From positions 186,001 through 250,000 of the forward strand of contig QLIY01000075.1 in the NCBI GenBank assembly GCA_003260075.1: a DNA stretch of 64,000 nucleotides, written 5' to 3'. Under the pieces are notes generated by a model. It saw only the letters and a program-made list of their open reading frames with translations. It did no database searches and was not told the origin of the DNA. Positions 24,798 through 36,385 of this stretch are shown here, in pieces. Position 1 is the stretch's first letter, and every line of letters begins with the position of its first letter. Made by a program: the position numbers and the translations under genes. The DNA is from Phallusia mammillata (lineage: Eukaryota; Chordata; Ascidiacea; Phlebobranchia; Ascidiidae).

Positions 24798-24934
24798 CAA
24801 CGTTTGTTGTGTGGAGAATATGTTTTGGACAAATTTAAAGGCACCGAATGCTTTTAATGCAGGGGGGGGGGAACGTTTGTTGTTTAGAGAATATGTTTTG
24901 GACAAATTTAAAGGCACCGAATGCTTTTAATGCA
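24798..24934. repeat. Duplication of the end of galectin A last exon around a 10-G run
   Basis: 24798-24861 and 24872-24934 match; G 24862-24871 between. The second copy is the one continuous with the coding exon. Confidence 0.88.
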
Positions 24935-27900
24935 CATGCCCGTGATTGCAAGGCCGACGTCTTGTTCAATTGGGGAACGGTGGTTGAATCTGCAAACCTC
25001 AGCGCCGTCCCACACACAAGAGACAAACCTTTGCCCAACGTAGATGTTGTACTGAAATAACAGACACAAATTGACATCAGTATTATTTCAAACCAAAGTT
25101 GTAAGCGGGCCTGAAATTCGAGGCCGAACCCGTCCTGAACCCAAAACAAAAGCGCAAAGCCCGGCCCGAATCATTTTTGAGAATGATTGACAGGACTATA
25201 ATATAGAAGACATATAGGATAGACAATAATAGACAAAGTCTTGAACAAGAAGTCTTAGGGCTATTGGGCATTAGATTTGGTCCAGCAACTGGCTACTTAT
25301 CTTAGTAATTTATAAGTATGTAGCGAGGTATTTATTCGAGGTACAACGTAGTAGAATAACACAATGAGCGAATACGACGCACAAGACGAGAGTCAGAGAA
25401 AGAAGGCAATCTGTCCGGTTCGCTGTAGTGTGAAGGCACACGATAACGGAAGTGAGAGAGGCCGCTACAAGTAAAAAAAATACGGACAAAAAGTTTAAAG
25501 TCAGGCCGGAATCAAACTCTTTTTCTTTGATTTTTTTTAACCTAAGCCCGAACCCTGCCCAAAAACCCCGACCCGACTTACAACTTTGTTTCATACACAT
25601 AAGTTTTACCACTGGGGGGGGGGGGCACTGACACGCTTCTTTCCTCGTTTTTCCAGTTTCTGTTCACCATATTGTTACGCACAATCAACTTTTCGTCGAA
25701 CCTTGGGTTTAGTTGAAAAGCGATGTTTCTGTTGCTGTTGTTCATCTTTAAGTTGAAGATGGACCTTTTAAAGCAGGAAAGTGGGATAAATCCTAGTTGC
25801 ACTTAGTTTGCTAACCTTAACATCATCGGCCGGGCTTTCCGGGCTTTGATTCAAATTCGGGTTCAGTTTGGGTTGGGCTTTGAAAAGTTCAAGCACAAAA
25901 AATCTTGATTTGGGTGTGACTTTTACGCTAAGCTTCATTTGTGTTCATTTATTTAAAAATGTTCAATCGAATTCGGGGGGGGGGGGGGGGGGGGATTGGG
26001 TTCCGGCCTGGGTTCAAGCTGGGTTCAGGCTTAGGTTTCTTAAAAAACGGGATTGATTCGGGCCTGACTTTAAACTCTGTGTCAGTGTTTTTTAAATAAA
26101 TTTAACTCGCTAAGTATCAAGTTGCTGGACCTGACCTAATGTCAAACAGCCCTAAAACGCCTTGTTCAAGACCAATTGCTGATTGCGTTTGGTATCATGG
26201 TCTTTCCTGAGGATTTAATGTGTAGGCCTGTCAATCAAACTTTCGGACCAAAACGGGCTTTTCAAAAACGAATTGGGTTCGGGCCGGGTTTAGGTTCCAA
26301 TTTCAGGCACGTTTACAACTCTGTCTTAAATCAGTGCTGGTACTTGAAAGAACGCACACTCTCTTTGGCATGATTTGACAGCATCAGATATTATTGGCTG
26401 TTCAGCACATCAGAGTTGTTAACAGGCCTGAAATTCGAGCCCGCACCCGCCCGAAACCGAAAGTACAAGCCCGAAACCCGACCCGAACCCGAATCGTTTT
26501 TGAGAAGCCCGTTTAAGCCCGAAAGTTTAATTGACAGGCCTATACACTGAAGCCTGAGAAAAGACAAGACAACAAACACAAGAGACAATTGATCTTGAAC
26601 CAGACGATTTAGAGATGTTTGACATTAGGTCAGGTAGCAACTGGTTACTTAGCTAGTTAAATTTATTTAAAAAGAATACTGACACAGAGTGTAAAGTCAG
26701 GCCCGAATCAATCCCGTTTTTCTTGAAAAAACCTAAGCCCGAACCCGGCCCGAAAATCCCTGTCCGACTTACAACTCTGCACCACATTACCAACTTTACT
26801 TTCACAGGTGTTGCAACCACTTTGATGGTCTTGCCCAATGTTACTATGTTCTGAACGTCCACTTGTGTTTCCTGCAAAAAACAAAAACAAAAAAAAACAT
26901 GAACGGATATAAATGTTGTAATTTGGACTTTACACCATGAGTATGCAGCCTTTATCATTAAAGGGCAAAATACGATCATCGTAATAAAGCACCTTTATAT
27001 AACTGATGTTGGGTTTACTTTGTTGCGTAACGTGTTTTCATTAAGGTAAAATTACCAGTAAAATTTGCGAGTAATTTCAGCCGCATTTTTAAAACGCAGG
27101 AAAATAAAACGAGTCCACTAAACAAAAAACTGGCCTACACATTGAAGTCTCAGGAAAGACCAATACAACAAACACAATAGACAATTGGTCTTGAGCGAGG
27201 CGTTTTAGGACTGTGTGACATTAGGTCAGGTCCAGCAACTGGCTACTTAGCTAGTTAAATTTAGGGGGGGGGGGAAAAAATACTGACACAGAGTGTAAAG
27301 TCAGACCCGAATCAAGTCCCCTTTTTTAAGAAACCTAAGTCCGAATCCGACCAGAAAAGCGCGACCTGACTTACAACTCTGGGCCAAAAACACTAGTTAC
27401 CACTTTGGCCGCATTTCCGCTGTTGTCCTGGATGTCAACTCGAGTCACATCGAGCCCACCGATCGTCAACCCAACGTAAGTGCTCGCATCAACTCGGTGT
27501 TGGAAAGTACACCCGTCGAGTTTTTGTCCATTCCAATAACAGGTTATTTCATTGTCTCCAACGTCGAATTTGAACTACCACAAACGACATTAAATTGGAA
27601 AGATAAGAAGAACAGTTGGTATAAAAAAAAATGTTTCGCAGTTTAAATTTAGGTTCATATAAGTTATATATTACCAAACAAGACTAAGCTTTCTAAGAAT
27701 ATTAAAATTTTGAATTTGAATTGACAAAAAGTTGTTGTTTTGTCACAATCCCTAAAATTTCTTTGAATATCAACTTTATGTTTGTTGATTGTTCTGTTTT
27801 CTTACATCTGTAGGCGAATAGTACACTACATATAATCACAGAACATGACTATTTTATCCAAATGCAACAAGCAAATCTCATAATTAATCCAGGTCGTATC

Positions 27901-28505
27901 CATCAATTACTTCATAAAAATTTAACTCAAATCCTGGTTAATAAACTTGTGTGCTCGTCACGCCACAAAGGATCAACAAACTAGAGATGTACCAAATATT
28001 CGGTTTGCCGAAATTTTTCGGACGAATCGGCCGTTTTTGCAAAGATTGCGATTCGGCCGAAACCGAAAATGTCAAACGCGTAGCGCACTACTTCGCGTGA
28101 CGTCACAAACGATTTGGTTGATTCGACCGAACTTATTCGGTAAAACTGCCCAATATTCAGTTTCGGCCGAACCGAAATTTAGCTGGTTCGGTACATCACT
28201 GCAACAAACCTCTGCAAAAGAACTTTGGGCCCAGAAAAAATCTCCCGTTCTGGCCCATTGTTCTGGCTGCAAACCTGCATTCGTTTTATTGTTTCTCTCG
28301 ATCTCTTCCTTGTCAAAACAGGGGCTGAAATGAAATCCGATAACGTCCAAGTTATCATACACCAAAAAGTTGATTTCAACCCTGCAATAAAAAGCGATTA
28401 GTGCCAGTGTTTTTTTAAGGTGTTTTGGGGGACCGAAACGGTTTCTCCAGCGGTTTCCCAAAATTTAGACTTGCAACTACAGTAGCTATTTTTTGGTATG
28501 TAAAT

Positions 28506-28566
<61 letters not shown>

Positions 28567-29197
28567 GCGAATGCAAATTTAATCCTAAGGCTAAAAACGT
28601 GACTGTGGCTGGGGCAGAGATGTAAACAGGCGTGAAATCGGAGCCCGAACCCGGAAGTACAAGCCCAAAACCCGGCCCGAACCCGAATCGTTTTTGAGAA
28701 GCCCGCTTAGGACCGAAAGTTTGATTGACTGGCCTATACGTTGAAGCCTGAGAAAAGACCAAGACAACAAACACAAGAGACAACTGATCTTGAACCAGGC
28801 GTTTTAGAGATGTTTTTAGGTCAGGTCCAGCAAATGGCTACTTAGCTAGTTAAATTTATTTTTCAAAATAAAGACACAGACGGTAAAGTCAGGCCCGAAT
28901 TAAGTCAGTTTTTTTCAAGAAACCTAAGCCCGAACCCGACCCGAAAAGCCCGGCACGACTTACAACTCATGGGTTGGGGTATAAAGGATGTTTGATAAAA
29001 TATATGTGTGGCGCAGAGCAATGTTTTAGTACCTGTCGTCGGAGGGCCTTCCAACTACCGTGATAGTTTTGCCAAGAGTCTTGAGAGCTTTGACTGAATA
29101 GTCAGTTGTTTTCTGTTAAATTTCAAAAAGCTTAAATAAAATCGTTGGACTTACGGAAGTACAAATAACTGTAACAAATTCTTACCGGTGCAGCCAT
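24908..29197 (-). CDS. Galectin A, two-CRD (tandem-repeat) galectin
   Basis: Exons in coding order: 29197-29186 (MAAP), 29112-29033, 28381-28210, 27574-27401, 26871-26795, 25764-25626 (cut), 25051-24908 (stop TAA). Exons 2-4 build CRD1 and exons 5-7 CRD2, each a beta-sandwich that normally binds beta-galactosides. CRD1 has lost key sugar residues: HFSPC instead of HFNPR, and Leu where Trp stacks on galactose. CRD2 reads QLNPR with WKNEER intact. The NG.KL..CTF.HR exon matches the galectin C-terminal strands. The 3' end of exon 6 is replaced by G 25614-25625; paralogs continue with VPFSWQLNQEYE, so this is likely an assembly fault. No signal peptide, as usual for galectins. hAT MITEs lie close to the donors of exons 3, 4 and 5. 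Confidence 0.9.
25094..25588. mobile_element. CAGAGTTGTAA-type hAT MITE, copy with TSD
   Basis: Ends CAAAGTTGTAAG / CTTACAACTTTG. TSD TTTCAAAC (25086-25093) and TTTCATAC (25589-25596), 7 of 8 identical. Lies in galectin A intron 6. Confidence 0.8.
25975..25994 (+). repeat. 20-base poly-G run
   Basis: Interrupts the reverse-oriented MITE that continues to 26323. Confidence 0.95.
25995..26323. mobile_element. CAGAGTTGTAA-type hAT MITE, reverse copy, left end lost
   Basis: Right end GTTTACAACTCTG at 26323; internal TTGCTGGACCTGACCTAATG is the inverse of CATTAGGTCAGGTCCAGCAA in forward copies. The left end is lost at the 20-G run. Confidence 0.7.
26411..26779. mobile_element. CAGAGTTGTAA-type hAT MITE, 369 bp, with TSD
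   Basis: Starts CAGAGTTGTTAAC, ends CTTACAACTCTG. TSD CAGCACAT (26403-26410) and CACCACAT (26780-26787). The right TSD lies 7-14 bases inside galectin A intron 5, close to the donor of exon 5. Confidence 0.85.
27132..27381. mobile_element. CAGAGTTGTAA-type hAT MITE, 5'-truncated
   Basis: Begins inside the family (CTGGCCTACACATTGAAG...), broken by G 27264-27274, ends CTTACAACTCTG at 27381. The end is 19 bases from the donor of galectin A exon 4. Confidence 0.7.
27982..28201. mobile_element. TAGTGATGTACC-type hAT MITE, 220 bp, perfect TSD
   Basis: Ends TAGAGATGTACC / GGTACATCACTG (inverse). TSD CAACAAAC at 27974-27981 and 28202-28209. On the gene strand the right TSD is GTTTGTTG, exactly the first eight bases of galectin A intron 3. 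The paralogous pseudogene near 31720 lacks the element. Confidence 0.9.
28506..28565 (+). repeat. 60-base poly-G run
   Basis: Uninterrupted G in galectin A intron 2. Confidence 0.95.
28615..28971. mobile_element. CAGAGTTGTAA-type hAT MITE, 357 bp, with TSD
   Basis: Starts CAGAGATGTAAAC, ends ACTTACAACTCATG. TSD GGCTGGGG (28607-28614) and GGTTGGGG (28972-28979). Confidence 0.8.
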
Positions 29198-29319
29198 TTT
29201 GTTGCGATGGGATAAACTGTTCAAATCGGAATCGAAAGTTAAACTTATAACTTTAACTTTTTCAGTCGCTAAAGCTATCATTTCTTTCTGTTCGAAGCAA
29301 AATTATTTAATGCTAGAAT

Positions 29320-29574
29320 GTGTTTGACAACCACTATTGATACTGCATTACGACGCATAACAATACATGAAATAAACAAGCAATAATGGAGGGGGGGGGG
29401 ATTTGACAACCATTGATCCTGCATTACGACGCATAACAATACATGAAATAAACAAGCAATAATGGAGGGGGGGGGGTTATTTCATTTAAAGAATTTTTTT
29501 TGTTAACGTAGGGGGAAATTCGAAGTTGGTGATTGACTTTAGTGGGAAACTACAGCAAAAAGGTGGGGGGGGGG
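29320..29574. repeat. Duplication with three successive G runs upstream of galectin A
   Basis: 29320-29390 is repeated at 29401-29466; G runs at 29391-29400, 29467-29476 and 29564-29574. Confidence 0.85.
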
Positions 29575-29684
29575 CCTTTGACTGAATAGTCAGTTGTTTT
29601 CTGTTAAATTTTAAAAAGCTCAAATAAAATCGTTGTACTTACGGAAGTACAAATAACTGTAACAAATTCTTACCGGTGCAGCCA
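29575..29684 (-). pseudogene. Second copy of galectin A exon 2 start and exon 1 edge
   Basis: Near-identical to about 29088-29194, the region from the 5' part of exon 2 to the MAAP exon, bounded by G 29564-29574 and G 29685-29694. It lacks the ATG. Most likely the same assembly fault as the other G-run duplications. Confidence 0.7.
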
Positions 29685-29805
29685 GGGGGGGGGGTTAAAT
29701 GTGTTCTGAAAAAAATCGGGATCATGAAATTGAACGGTAATAATTAAATCACGGCAATAATTTAAAAAAACACCAGTTTAAAAGTATCAAAAGTCTTTCT
29801 TTACA

Positions 29806-29951
29806 AGTCTCGGAAAGACTCCTGTCGTGGGTTCGAATCTCACCGCAGGCTAGATTTTTCTAGCCTAATGTCTTGCCATTTGGTGGTGAATGCTTGGTGA
29901 CCGGCTGATTCGGTATGACGCCTTTAATAGGCTTGGCATACTGTGATTTCT
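29806..29951 (+). repeat. tRNA-derived SINE, copy 2 (5' truncated)
   Basis: Starts in the anticodon arm (AGTCTCGGAAAGACT), B box GGGTTCGAATC, then the same body as 4363-4441 (ACCGGCTGATTCGGT ... TTTAATAGGCTTGGCATACTGTGATTTC). Confidence 0.7.
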
Positions 29952-30003
29952 TTACAAGGCGTATGTTGATACTTTTTAATGACTAAACCCGTTTATAAGG
30001 ACT

Positions 30004-30218
30004 TTTTTCCGTTTACAGCTATTTATCAATCATAGGTTGCCGAAAAAAACAGCCCGACATGTTTCTTGAAACAGTTTTGTAACGAATTAGGCAACAAAAA
30101 CAAGGGGGGGGGGAGATTTTTTTCCGTTTACAGCTATTTATCAATCATAGGTCGCCGAAAAAAACAGCCTGACATGTTTCTTGAAACAGTTTTGTAACGA
30201 ATTAGGCAACAAAAACAA
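30004..30218. repeat. Direct duplication around a 10-G run
   Basis: About 30004-30103 and 30115-30218 match; G 30104-30113 between. Confidence 0.88.
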
Positions 30219-30837
30219 ATATAATTGCAAAACAAATATGGGATGGGAAACCATATTCGTTAAAACCAGATTGGTTTACGCATATTACATGATTTTCATC
30301 AACCGAAGTGATTTATGATTTTGCAACCGACAATTAACAAATTTGTGACATCACTATTGAAAAATTTCTATTAAATATAAATAATTCAAATATAAACACA
30401 AAATTCAGCAATTAAATATAAATAACTAAGAATCAAAAAATATATCAAATCAGGCGATGAATATAGGAATAATTTATATATATTTCGCCTAACTGACATC
30501 TTCATCTTCACAAAACCACATGATAGAAGATCAATAAGAGTAAATAAAACACATCATACCAAAGTACACTCAGGCGAACCACTGAATAACATTGCTTCCA
30601 CTAGCACTAAACTAAAGCAAATCGCTGAAGACATTGCTTGTAGTCTTAAACTACAGCTTAACTTATTTGACAAACAACATCAAGGTCATCCTCCAGCAAG
30701 TCACGTTTATCACTAACAGACACTTAAAGCTGTTTAAAAACGCAGATAAAAATGACGAAACACTGTTGCAAGTCCCCGTACCTTCTGGAACATGTAAGTT
30801 TTTCTTAACTGTGCACTATCTTTCCTCAACTGTGCCA
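30219..30837. other. Intergenic, no gene seen
   Basis: Very AT-rich with ATATAAATAA-type low complexity. No exon recognised. Confidence 0.45.
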
Positions 30838-30940
30838 TGCCTAACCGTCGGTATTTTTGACACAATTTGCAATTAAATGTTTTCAAATGCTCTTTGCGCT
30901 CCCTACGGGTATTTAGCAAAATTTGTCCGATATGAGTTTT
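30838..30940. repeat. MITE fragment, TTTGCTAAATAC family, right half
   Basis: GCCTAACCGTCGGTATTTTTGACAC ... GGGTATTTAGCAAAATTTGTCCG parallels 24660-24750. Confidence 0.55.
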
Positions 30941-31002
30941 CTTGTTAGCAAAGCTATCAACTGCGGCAAAAAACGTTGTGTAGATAACATGTTTTGGACA
31001 AA

Positions 31003-31800
31003 TTTACAGGCTCCGTATGCTTTTAATGCACATGCCAGTGATTGCAATGCCGATGTCTTTTTCAACTTGGGAACGGTGATTGAATCTGCAAACTTCGACT
31101 AGTTACCACTTTGGCCGCCTTTCCGGTCTTGTCCTAGATTTCAACTGCTGTCACATCGAGCCCACCGATCGTCAACCCAGCGTAAGTGCTCGCATCAACT
31201 CTGTTGGAAAGTGCACTCGTCGAGCTTTTGTCCATTCCAATAACAGGTTATTTCATTGACTTGAACGTCGAATTTGAACTGCAACAAACGAAATTTAAAA
31301 AAAAGAATAGCAAATTGGAAAGACAAGAAAAGCTGTTGGTTTAGTCGTGGAAAAAGTAGGATATATCACAGGTAATTTTTTTTCCAAACAAAACTATAAG
31401 CTTTCTAAAAATATTAAAATTCTATAAAAATTCTTAATTTGACAAAAAGTTGTTGTTGTTTTGTGACAATCTCCAAAATATCTTTTAATATCAACTTTTA
31501 TGCTTAATAATAGACTATGTCGGATCACAGAACAGAAATATTTTATCCAAATGCAACGAGCAAATCTCATAATAAGTCCACGTCTTATCTATCAAATACT
31601 TACATAAAGATGTAAAAATGTATTAAAAAAAATCTTTATGTATTCAAAATACATAAAGATTCAACAAAAAAAGTCGTAAACACGTGTTAATATACTTGTG
31701 TGCTCGTGACGTCACAAAGCAACAAGTCACCTCTGCAAAAGAACTTTGGGTCTAGATAAAATCTCGCGTTCTGACCCGTTGTTCTGGCTGCCAACCGTAA
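31003..31800 (-). pseudogene. Galectin pseudogene: exon 3 end, exon 4 and truncated exon 7 fused
   Basis: Paralog of galectin A. About 31800-31728 matches the 3' part of exon 3 (GCAGCCAGAACAACGGGTCAG) but has an in-frame TAG. Exon 4 is 31278-31107, 172 instead of 174 bases (2-base deletion at the FQHR codons). Ten bases after its donor the sequence jumps into the middle of exon 7 (EVCRFNHRS equivalent) and runs to TAA 31005-31003. Intron 4, exons 5-6, and the start of exon 7 are deleted. Confidence 0.8.
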
Positions 31801-32223
31801 CACAAAGGTTAGCGAACTACAGCTTTTAGACAGTTTTTAAATCGGTTATAAAAATATCTATTAGTTCAGCATCGTTTTGATTTCTACAAAACACCTGTAT
31901 CGTTCGCTGGTGATGTTCTTCCTCGGACAACAGTAGCTTTCAAATACATTGATCACAGCTTCAAAGTACATTTCTTGTCTTTCTTCAAATTTAAGTGTTG
32001 AGTAGATGGTTTGACCTTGCTCTTCCAAAAAGTGAGCATCGTAGATGTTTTAACTTTCCGTCATAACCAACAGCTATCAATAAACCGTAATAAACTTAAC
32101 CCAGTTTGCGACACATTGCCACACCTTTGCAAAGCCTCCGGCTGCTAGAACGAACATTCTATTTGATTAAAAAGCACTTTTTACACCATGTCATGAACAC
32201 ACACACCTTTAAGCATGATTCAA
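31801..32223. other. Intergenic, no gene seen
   Basis: Spacer between the galectin pseudogene and the hAT-like repeat at 32224; no feature recognised. Confidence 0.4.
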
Positions 32224-32403
32224 ATTGGTGTGATTCAAATTTTTGCCAATCGGTTTTGACGCAAAAGTTATATTTTTCAGCCGGTTCTGTTACAAAAAGT
32301 CCATTGATAGTCCCCAGTGTAATGCTAACCGGTTCGCTGATCTCAAAACAATTCGTGAGACGGTTCTATAGAACCGGTGCAAACTGGCTGAATCCCACCA
32401 CTG
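32224..32403. repeat. hAT-like MITE copy (ends ATCCCACCACTG), inverse of 83-263
   Basis: Shares CAGCCGGTTCTGTTACAAAA and GAACCGGTGCAAAC with the reverse complement of 83-263; right end GAATCCCACCACTG. Confidence 0.55.
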
Positions 32404-32541
32404 CCTTTCAGCAGTTACGTCTATATTGACTGGCACGTTTAAGACGCGGTACACGGTTATATACGACGGGGGGGGGGCCTTTCAGCAGTTACCTCTATAT
32501 TGACTGGCACGTTTAAGACGCGGTACACGGTTATATACGAC
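32402..32541. repeat. Direct duplication around a 10-G run
   Basis: 32404-32467 and 32478-32541 match; G 32468-32477 between. Confidence 0.88.
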
Positions 32542-32844
32542 ACGAGACGTCATAACTCAGGGACGACATCTAGCGATAAATACATACATCACAGTTTTTA
32601 TTTTATGTTCGACACTTCTAGGATTCTGTAGTACTACTAGAGTCATTGTTTTAATTTATGATACACACTCCCTAACAAATAATTCAACATTTTTTATTGG
32701 TAAACGGTGGGCCATTGTATTTAAAGTCTTCTTTAATATGACCCACGAATAAATAAGAGTGAAGAACTGCTGATTTAGTACAATTTTGGTTTATTTTTGT
32801 TTAATAGGCATTGATTAGATTTACCATTTTAATGTATTTTTTAG

Positions 32845-32973
32845 TACAACATCTATGTTGGTCAAGATTATTTCTCGTGTGTGTGGGAGGGAGTGGAAGT
32901 TTGCAGATTCAATCACCGTTCCCCAGTTGCAATCAAGGGCATGTGCATCAAAAGCATACGAAGTTTTGCTTAA
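32845..32973 (+). pseudogene. Orphan galectin last exon
   Basis: Acceptor TTTTTAG then a frame equivalent to gene B exon 7 (YNIYVGQDYFSCVWEG ... CIKSIRSFA, stop TAA). It lacks 18 bases (six codons after RSPV) relative to gene B. No other + strand galectin exon lies upstream. The surrounding about 700 bp are a copy of 40530-41085 plus 41495-41700, so this came by segmental duplication. Confidence 0.8.
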
Positions 32974-33625
32974 AATTAGGAAAACATTAAACAGCAATTT
33001 AGCCGCTTTTTGTGTATTTACTTGCATTTAAAAACGTATTACAATATTTTGTTTTGTTAAACCAAAAGATTTTGACATGGAGTAAAATTAACATGCTTTA
33101 GTGTGAACAATGATTAAGCAATAGATTTGAAAGCATTTTTATTTAGATTTCTCGCATGTGTTAGTTATAACATAGGGGGACCTGTCTGGTTTGGTTGTAC
33201 AATTTTTTTGAAAGAATTTGGAAAACAAATACTCAGATTTGTTGCTTCAAAACATAACTAATTGTTTAAAACAAAATGTCTAAACAATTCTTGTGAACCA
33301 ACAACAATATGTTTGAAATCTTTGAAGCAGTACAAGTACGAGCAAAATTAGAATTTGAAACGCACTTTGTGGATTCACATCAACCATAAATTTAGTAGCA
33401 AAAATTTAACCAACTAGTCACATGTTAAAGTGGGGTTCACCAACCCTATGCCCACGAGAGCCCAGTCGCCTTTGGGTCTAATTAACTGTTACGTCTTGAT
33501 AAATGGCGGGTAACAAAGTGTCACTATAGGATCACAATTAACACTGCGTTTGATATTATACCCGCTACGCAACATGTCTGAGATGAGGAAGAAACTTTGA
33601 AAAAAAACCTCTGTTTTGCTGGAAT

Positions 33626-33660
33626 AAGTAAGTAGTAAGTAAGTAAGTTTATTTGGCACA
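33626..33660 (-). repeat. (TAAG)n tail of a probable LINE/SINE 3' end
   Basis: TAAGTAAGTAAGTAAGTTTATTTGGCACA; read on -, it is AATAAACTTACTTACTTA, a layout typical of retroelement tails. The element body was not recognised. Confidence 0.35.
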
Positions 33661-34084
33661 AAATATTCGAACGGCAAAAACAAAAGAAATTGAAAAGAAG
33701 GATGTGCGGGGTAGCGAAAGACTCTGTGGTCACCGTGTCAGCTACCCCTTCTTACACAAAAGTTTACACATACACGCACGCACACTGTACATACAGATTC
33801 ATAAAGAATATAAGCAATGAAGAGAAAACAAGTACTGCATTGATGTATGTAAGACAAAAGTTGCAATAACAAAAAGTGCATGTAACAAAACAAGTCGTTG
33901 CGGTAAGCGAAGGTCATTCAATTAAAATTAATGTGTGATTCAGGAAAAAAGTAGACTGATACTGAAAAATGAATTTGGTTTAGAAAACAATGATATGAAA
34001 AAATTGTACAGAATGTCAGGGAAACGAAGCACGAAAAGCATTGAACAAGCAGAAGTTGGAAATTTTAGCAAGCCTTATGGCATA

Positions 34085-34215
34085 ATAAAATCACATCATT
34101 TGAACAAAATATATGTTACTTTGACAATAACACGAACACATTGGGGGGGGGGCAAAATCACATCATGATCATTTGAACAAAATATATGTTACTTTGACAA
34201 TAACACGAACACATT
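34085..34215. repeat. Direct duplication around a 10-G run
   Basis: 34085-34142 and 34153-34215 match; the second copy has an extra ATGATC. Confidence 0.88.
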
Positions 34216-34290
34216 CATTTACAAACAGCCGACTTGACTCTTTCGAATAAGCTATGAATACAGTTTCTGTGTATGTACGTTTGGCGTTGT

Positions 34291-34951
34291 GTTGATGACT
34301 GTATATTAATGTTTTTAACTGGTAGCCTTTGAGTAATTTGGTCAGTATTAGGTATTCCTCGCCTTTAAAAGGGATTGGTGACCCCTGTGTTAATGTGTGA
34401 CCGTAGTTGGGTTATTGACACTTGCAGTTTTTAATGTAAAAGTATGTAACAAATATATAAAAAATATTGGTACAACTGTTCTGTGTTTTAGCTAATGCAA
34501 ACTACGGTTAGATTTTTATATTTTTCAAATGTACTTATAATTTGTCTGCTGATGCTTTTACACATGAAAAAGATTGATATAAATAAGCAACTGTTTTTTT
34601 AATGACATCAAGTAGAGGGCCCAAAATTCAAGCCCCTACCCGAATCGTTTTTTGAAAGCTTTTAAGGCTTTTTGATTGACAAGTCTATATAAAGAAAACA
34701 TACAGGGGGGGGGGGTGTTTTGATGACTGTATATTAATGTTTTTAATCGGTAGCCTTTGAGTAATTTGGTCAGTATTAGGTAGTCCTCGTCTTCAAAAAG
34801 GGATTGGTGACCCCTGCGTTATTGTGTGACCGTAGTTGGGTTATTGACACTTGCAGTTTTTAATGTAAAATTAGGTAACAAATATATAAAAAATATTGGT
34901 ACAACTGTTCTGTGTTAATGCAAACTATGGTTAGATTTTTATATTTTTCAA
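34291..34951. repeat. Large direct duplication (about 240 bp) around an 11-G run
   Basis: About 34291-34530 is repeated at 34717-34951 with several substitutions and indels. Between them is a truncated CAGAGTTGTAA MITE (34612-34704) and G 34705-34715. A further G run 34953-34962 ends the second copy. Confidence 0.85.
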
Positions 34952-35103
34952 AGGGGGGGGGGCGATTCTACTCAGAGCGATCCACGTACATCAGTTTAAT
35001 GCAGTACAACAGAATAGAAGTAGAATAACGCTCGGCCTAGCTTACTACGTATATATAGATATAAACAAAGCGTCAGTTATTTCAGGTATAACCTATAGCA
35101 ACG

Positions 35104-35241
35104 CTTAACACGTGGGTGCCAACGCTCAGGAGCTATTGTCCAGTTGGCGTCCAGCATATCAGCTGGGGGGGGGGGGCAACGCTTAACACGTGGGGGCCAA
35201 CGCTCAGGAGCTATTGTCCAGTTGGCGTCCAGCATATCAGC
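35104..35241. repeat. Direct duplication around a 12-G run
   Basis: 35104-35164 and 35177-35241 match; G 35165-35176 between. Confidence 0.9.
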
Positions 35242-35519
35242 TGTCCAACTGTCCAACAACTGCGTTTACGAAACCAACGCGATCTGAATAAAGCAAACAC
35301 TCGTACACAATGAGTTGTTACCAAGGGAATGAGTAGAACCAGGGAACTGATGTGTACACAATAAGTAGTTACCAAGGGAACAAAATACCGTTGCTGCAGT
35401 CAATACAAAAGACGTTAGTGAACAAACATTATTTAGGGCGTCGGACTAGATTCCAAAAGAGCCATTCAAATTCCAACGGTTCGTTGCTAGTAAACAACGG
35501 CCAAACATGGGGGGGGGGC

Positions 35520-36169
35520 AGTGGAAATTCCATGAAACAGCACAAATTAATAAATCGCAATATTAATACGTTACAGGCCAAACAAGGCATTTGGGCATAA
35601 GGTTATTTCCAGCAACTTGCTAAGTAATTTATATTTTTAAAACAACTTCTGACATTATAAGATATGAATGCATTGATCCTTAGCAGGGAAACCGCACAAA
35701 AGTCGCATTTAAACTGCGGCATTTGTATCGTTATGTTGATGTTATCGAAATAATATCAACAGTTAGTTTGAAAAATTGATAATAAAAAAGACAAATATTA
35801 TGGCAACAGACATGACAATATTAATTGCAATTAATGTTATGCCGTTATAACGAGTACTTCTGTTGGTGTTTTGTACAATTTCCCCTTATTTTTAAGTTCC
35901 CTGGAATTTTGCACAGTAAATTAAATTTTATTGATTGCTTATTTCCTGGACATGCCGATGTGTACAATGTTTTCGGTTTCCCAGCACACAAAATATATGT
36001 AGACAATATAATTGGTTTTTAAGGATATGGTTTAACATGCCATCCAGGATAGAAGCGAAAAAGTTTCAACAGTTTGAAAACATTAGCAGATAAAAAGGGT
36101 TAACATAATTTTATTAACTGGTTTGGGGTAGAGTGTTTATCTCTTATGGAAGGTTTCAGATCTTTGTGT
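35520..36169. other. Upstream flank of galectin B, no gene seen
   Basis: Follows a G run at 35509-35518. AT-rich, no exon recognised. Confidence 0.4.
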
Positions 36170-36385
36170 AGGACCTACGCAGAACACATTTAAACTAAAT
36201 GATTTATTGTTTGTAATATCATAACCAGAATGAATTTTGTTGTTTCTAACCCACAAAGTCAATTAAAAATAAGGGGGGGGGGCAGGACCTACGCAGAACA
36301 CATTTAGACTAAATGATTTATTGTTTGTAATATCATAGCCAGAATGAATTTTGTTGTTTCTAACCCACAAAGTCAATTAAAAATA
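36170..36385. repeat. Direct duplication around a 10-G run upstream of galectin B
   Basis: 36170-36272 and 36283-36385 differ at only a few sites; G 36273-36282 between. It lies within 100-300 bp of the galectin B ATG and so confuses its promoter. Confidence 0.9.

Noticed and set aside
24848..25060. Small protein repeated in several places (frames over 24848, 32821, 40568, 42157)
   Set aside because: These are off-frame or opposite-strand readings of the galectin last exon.
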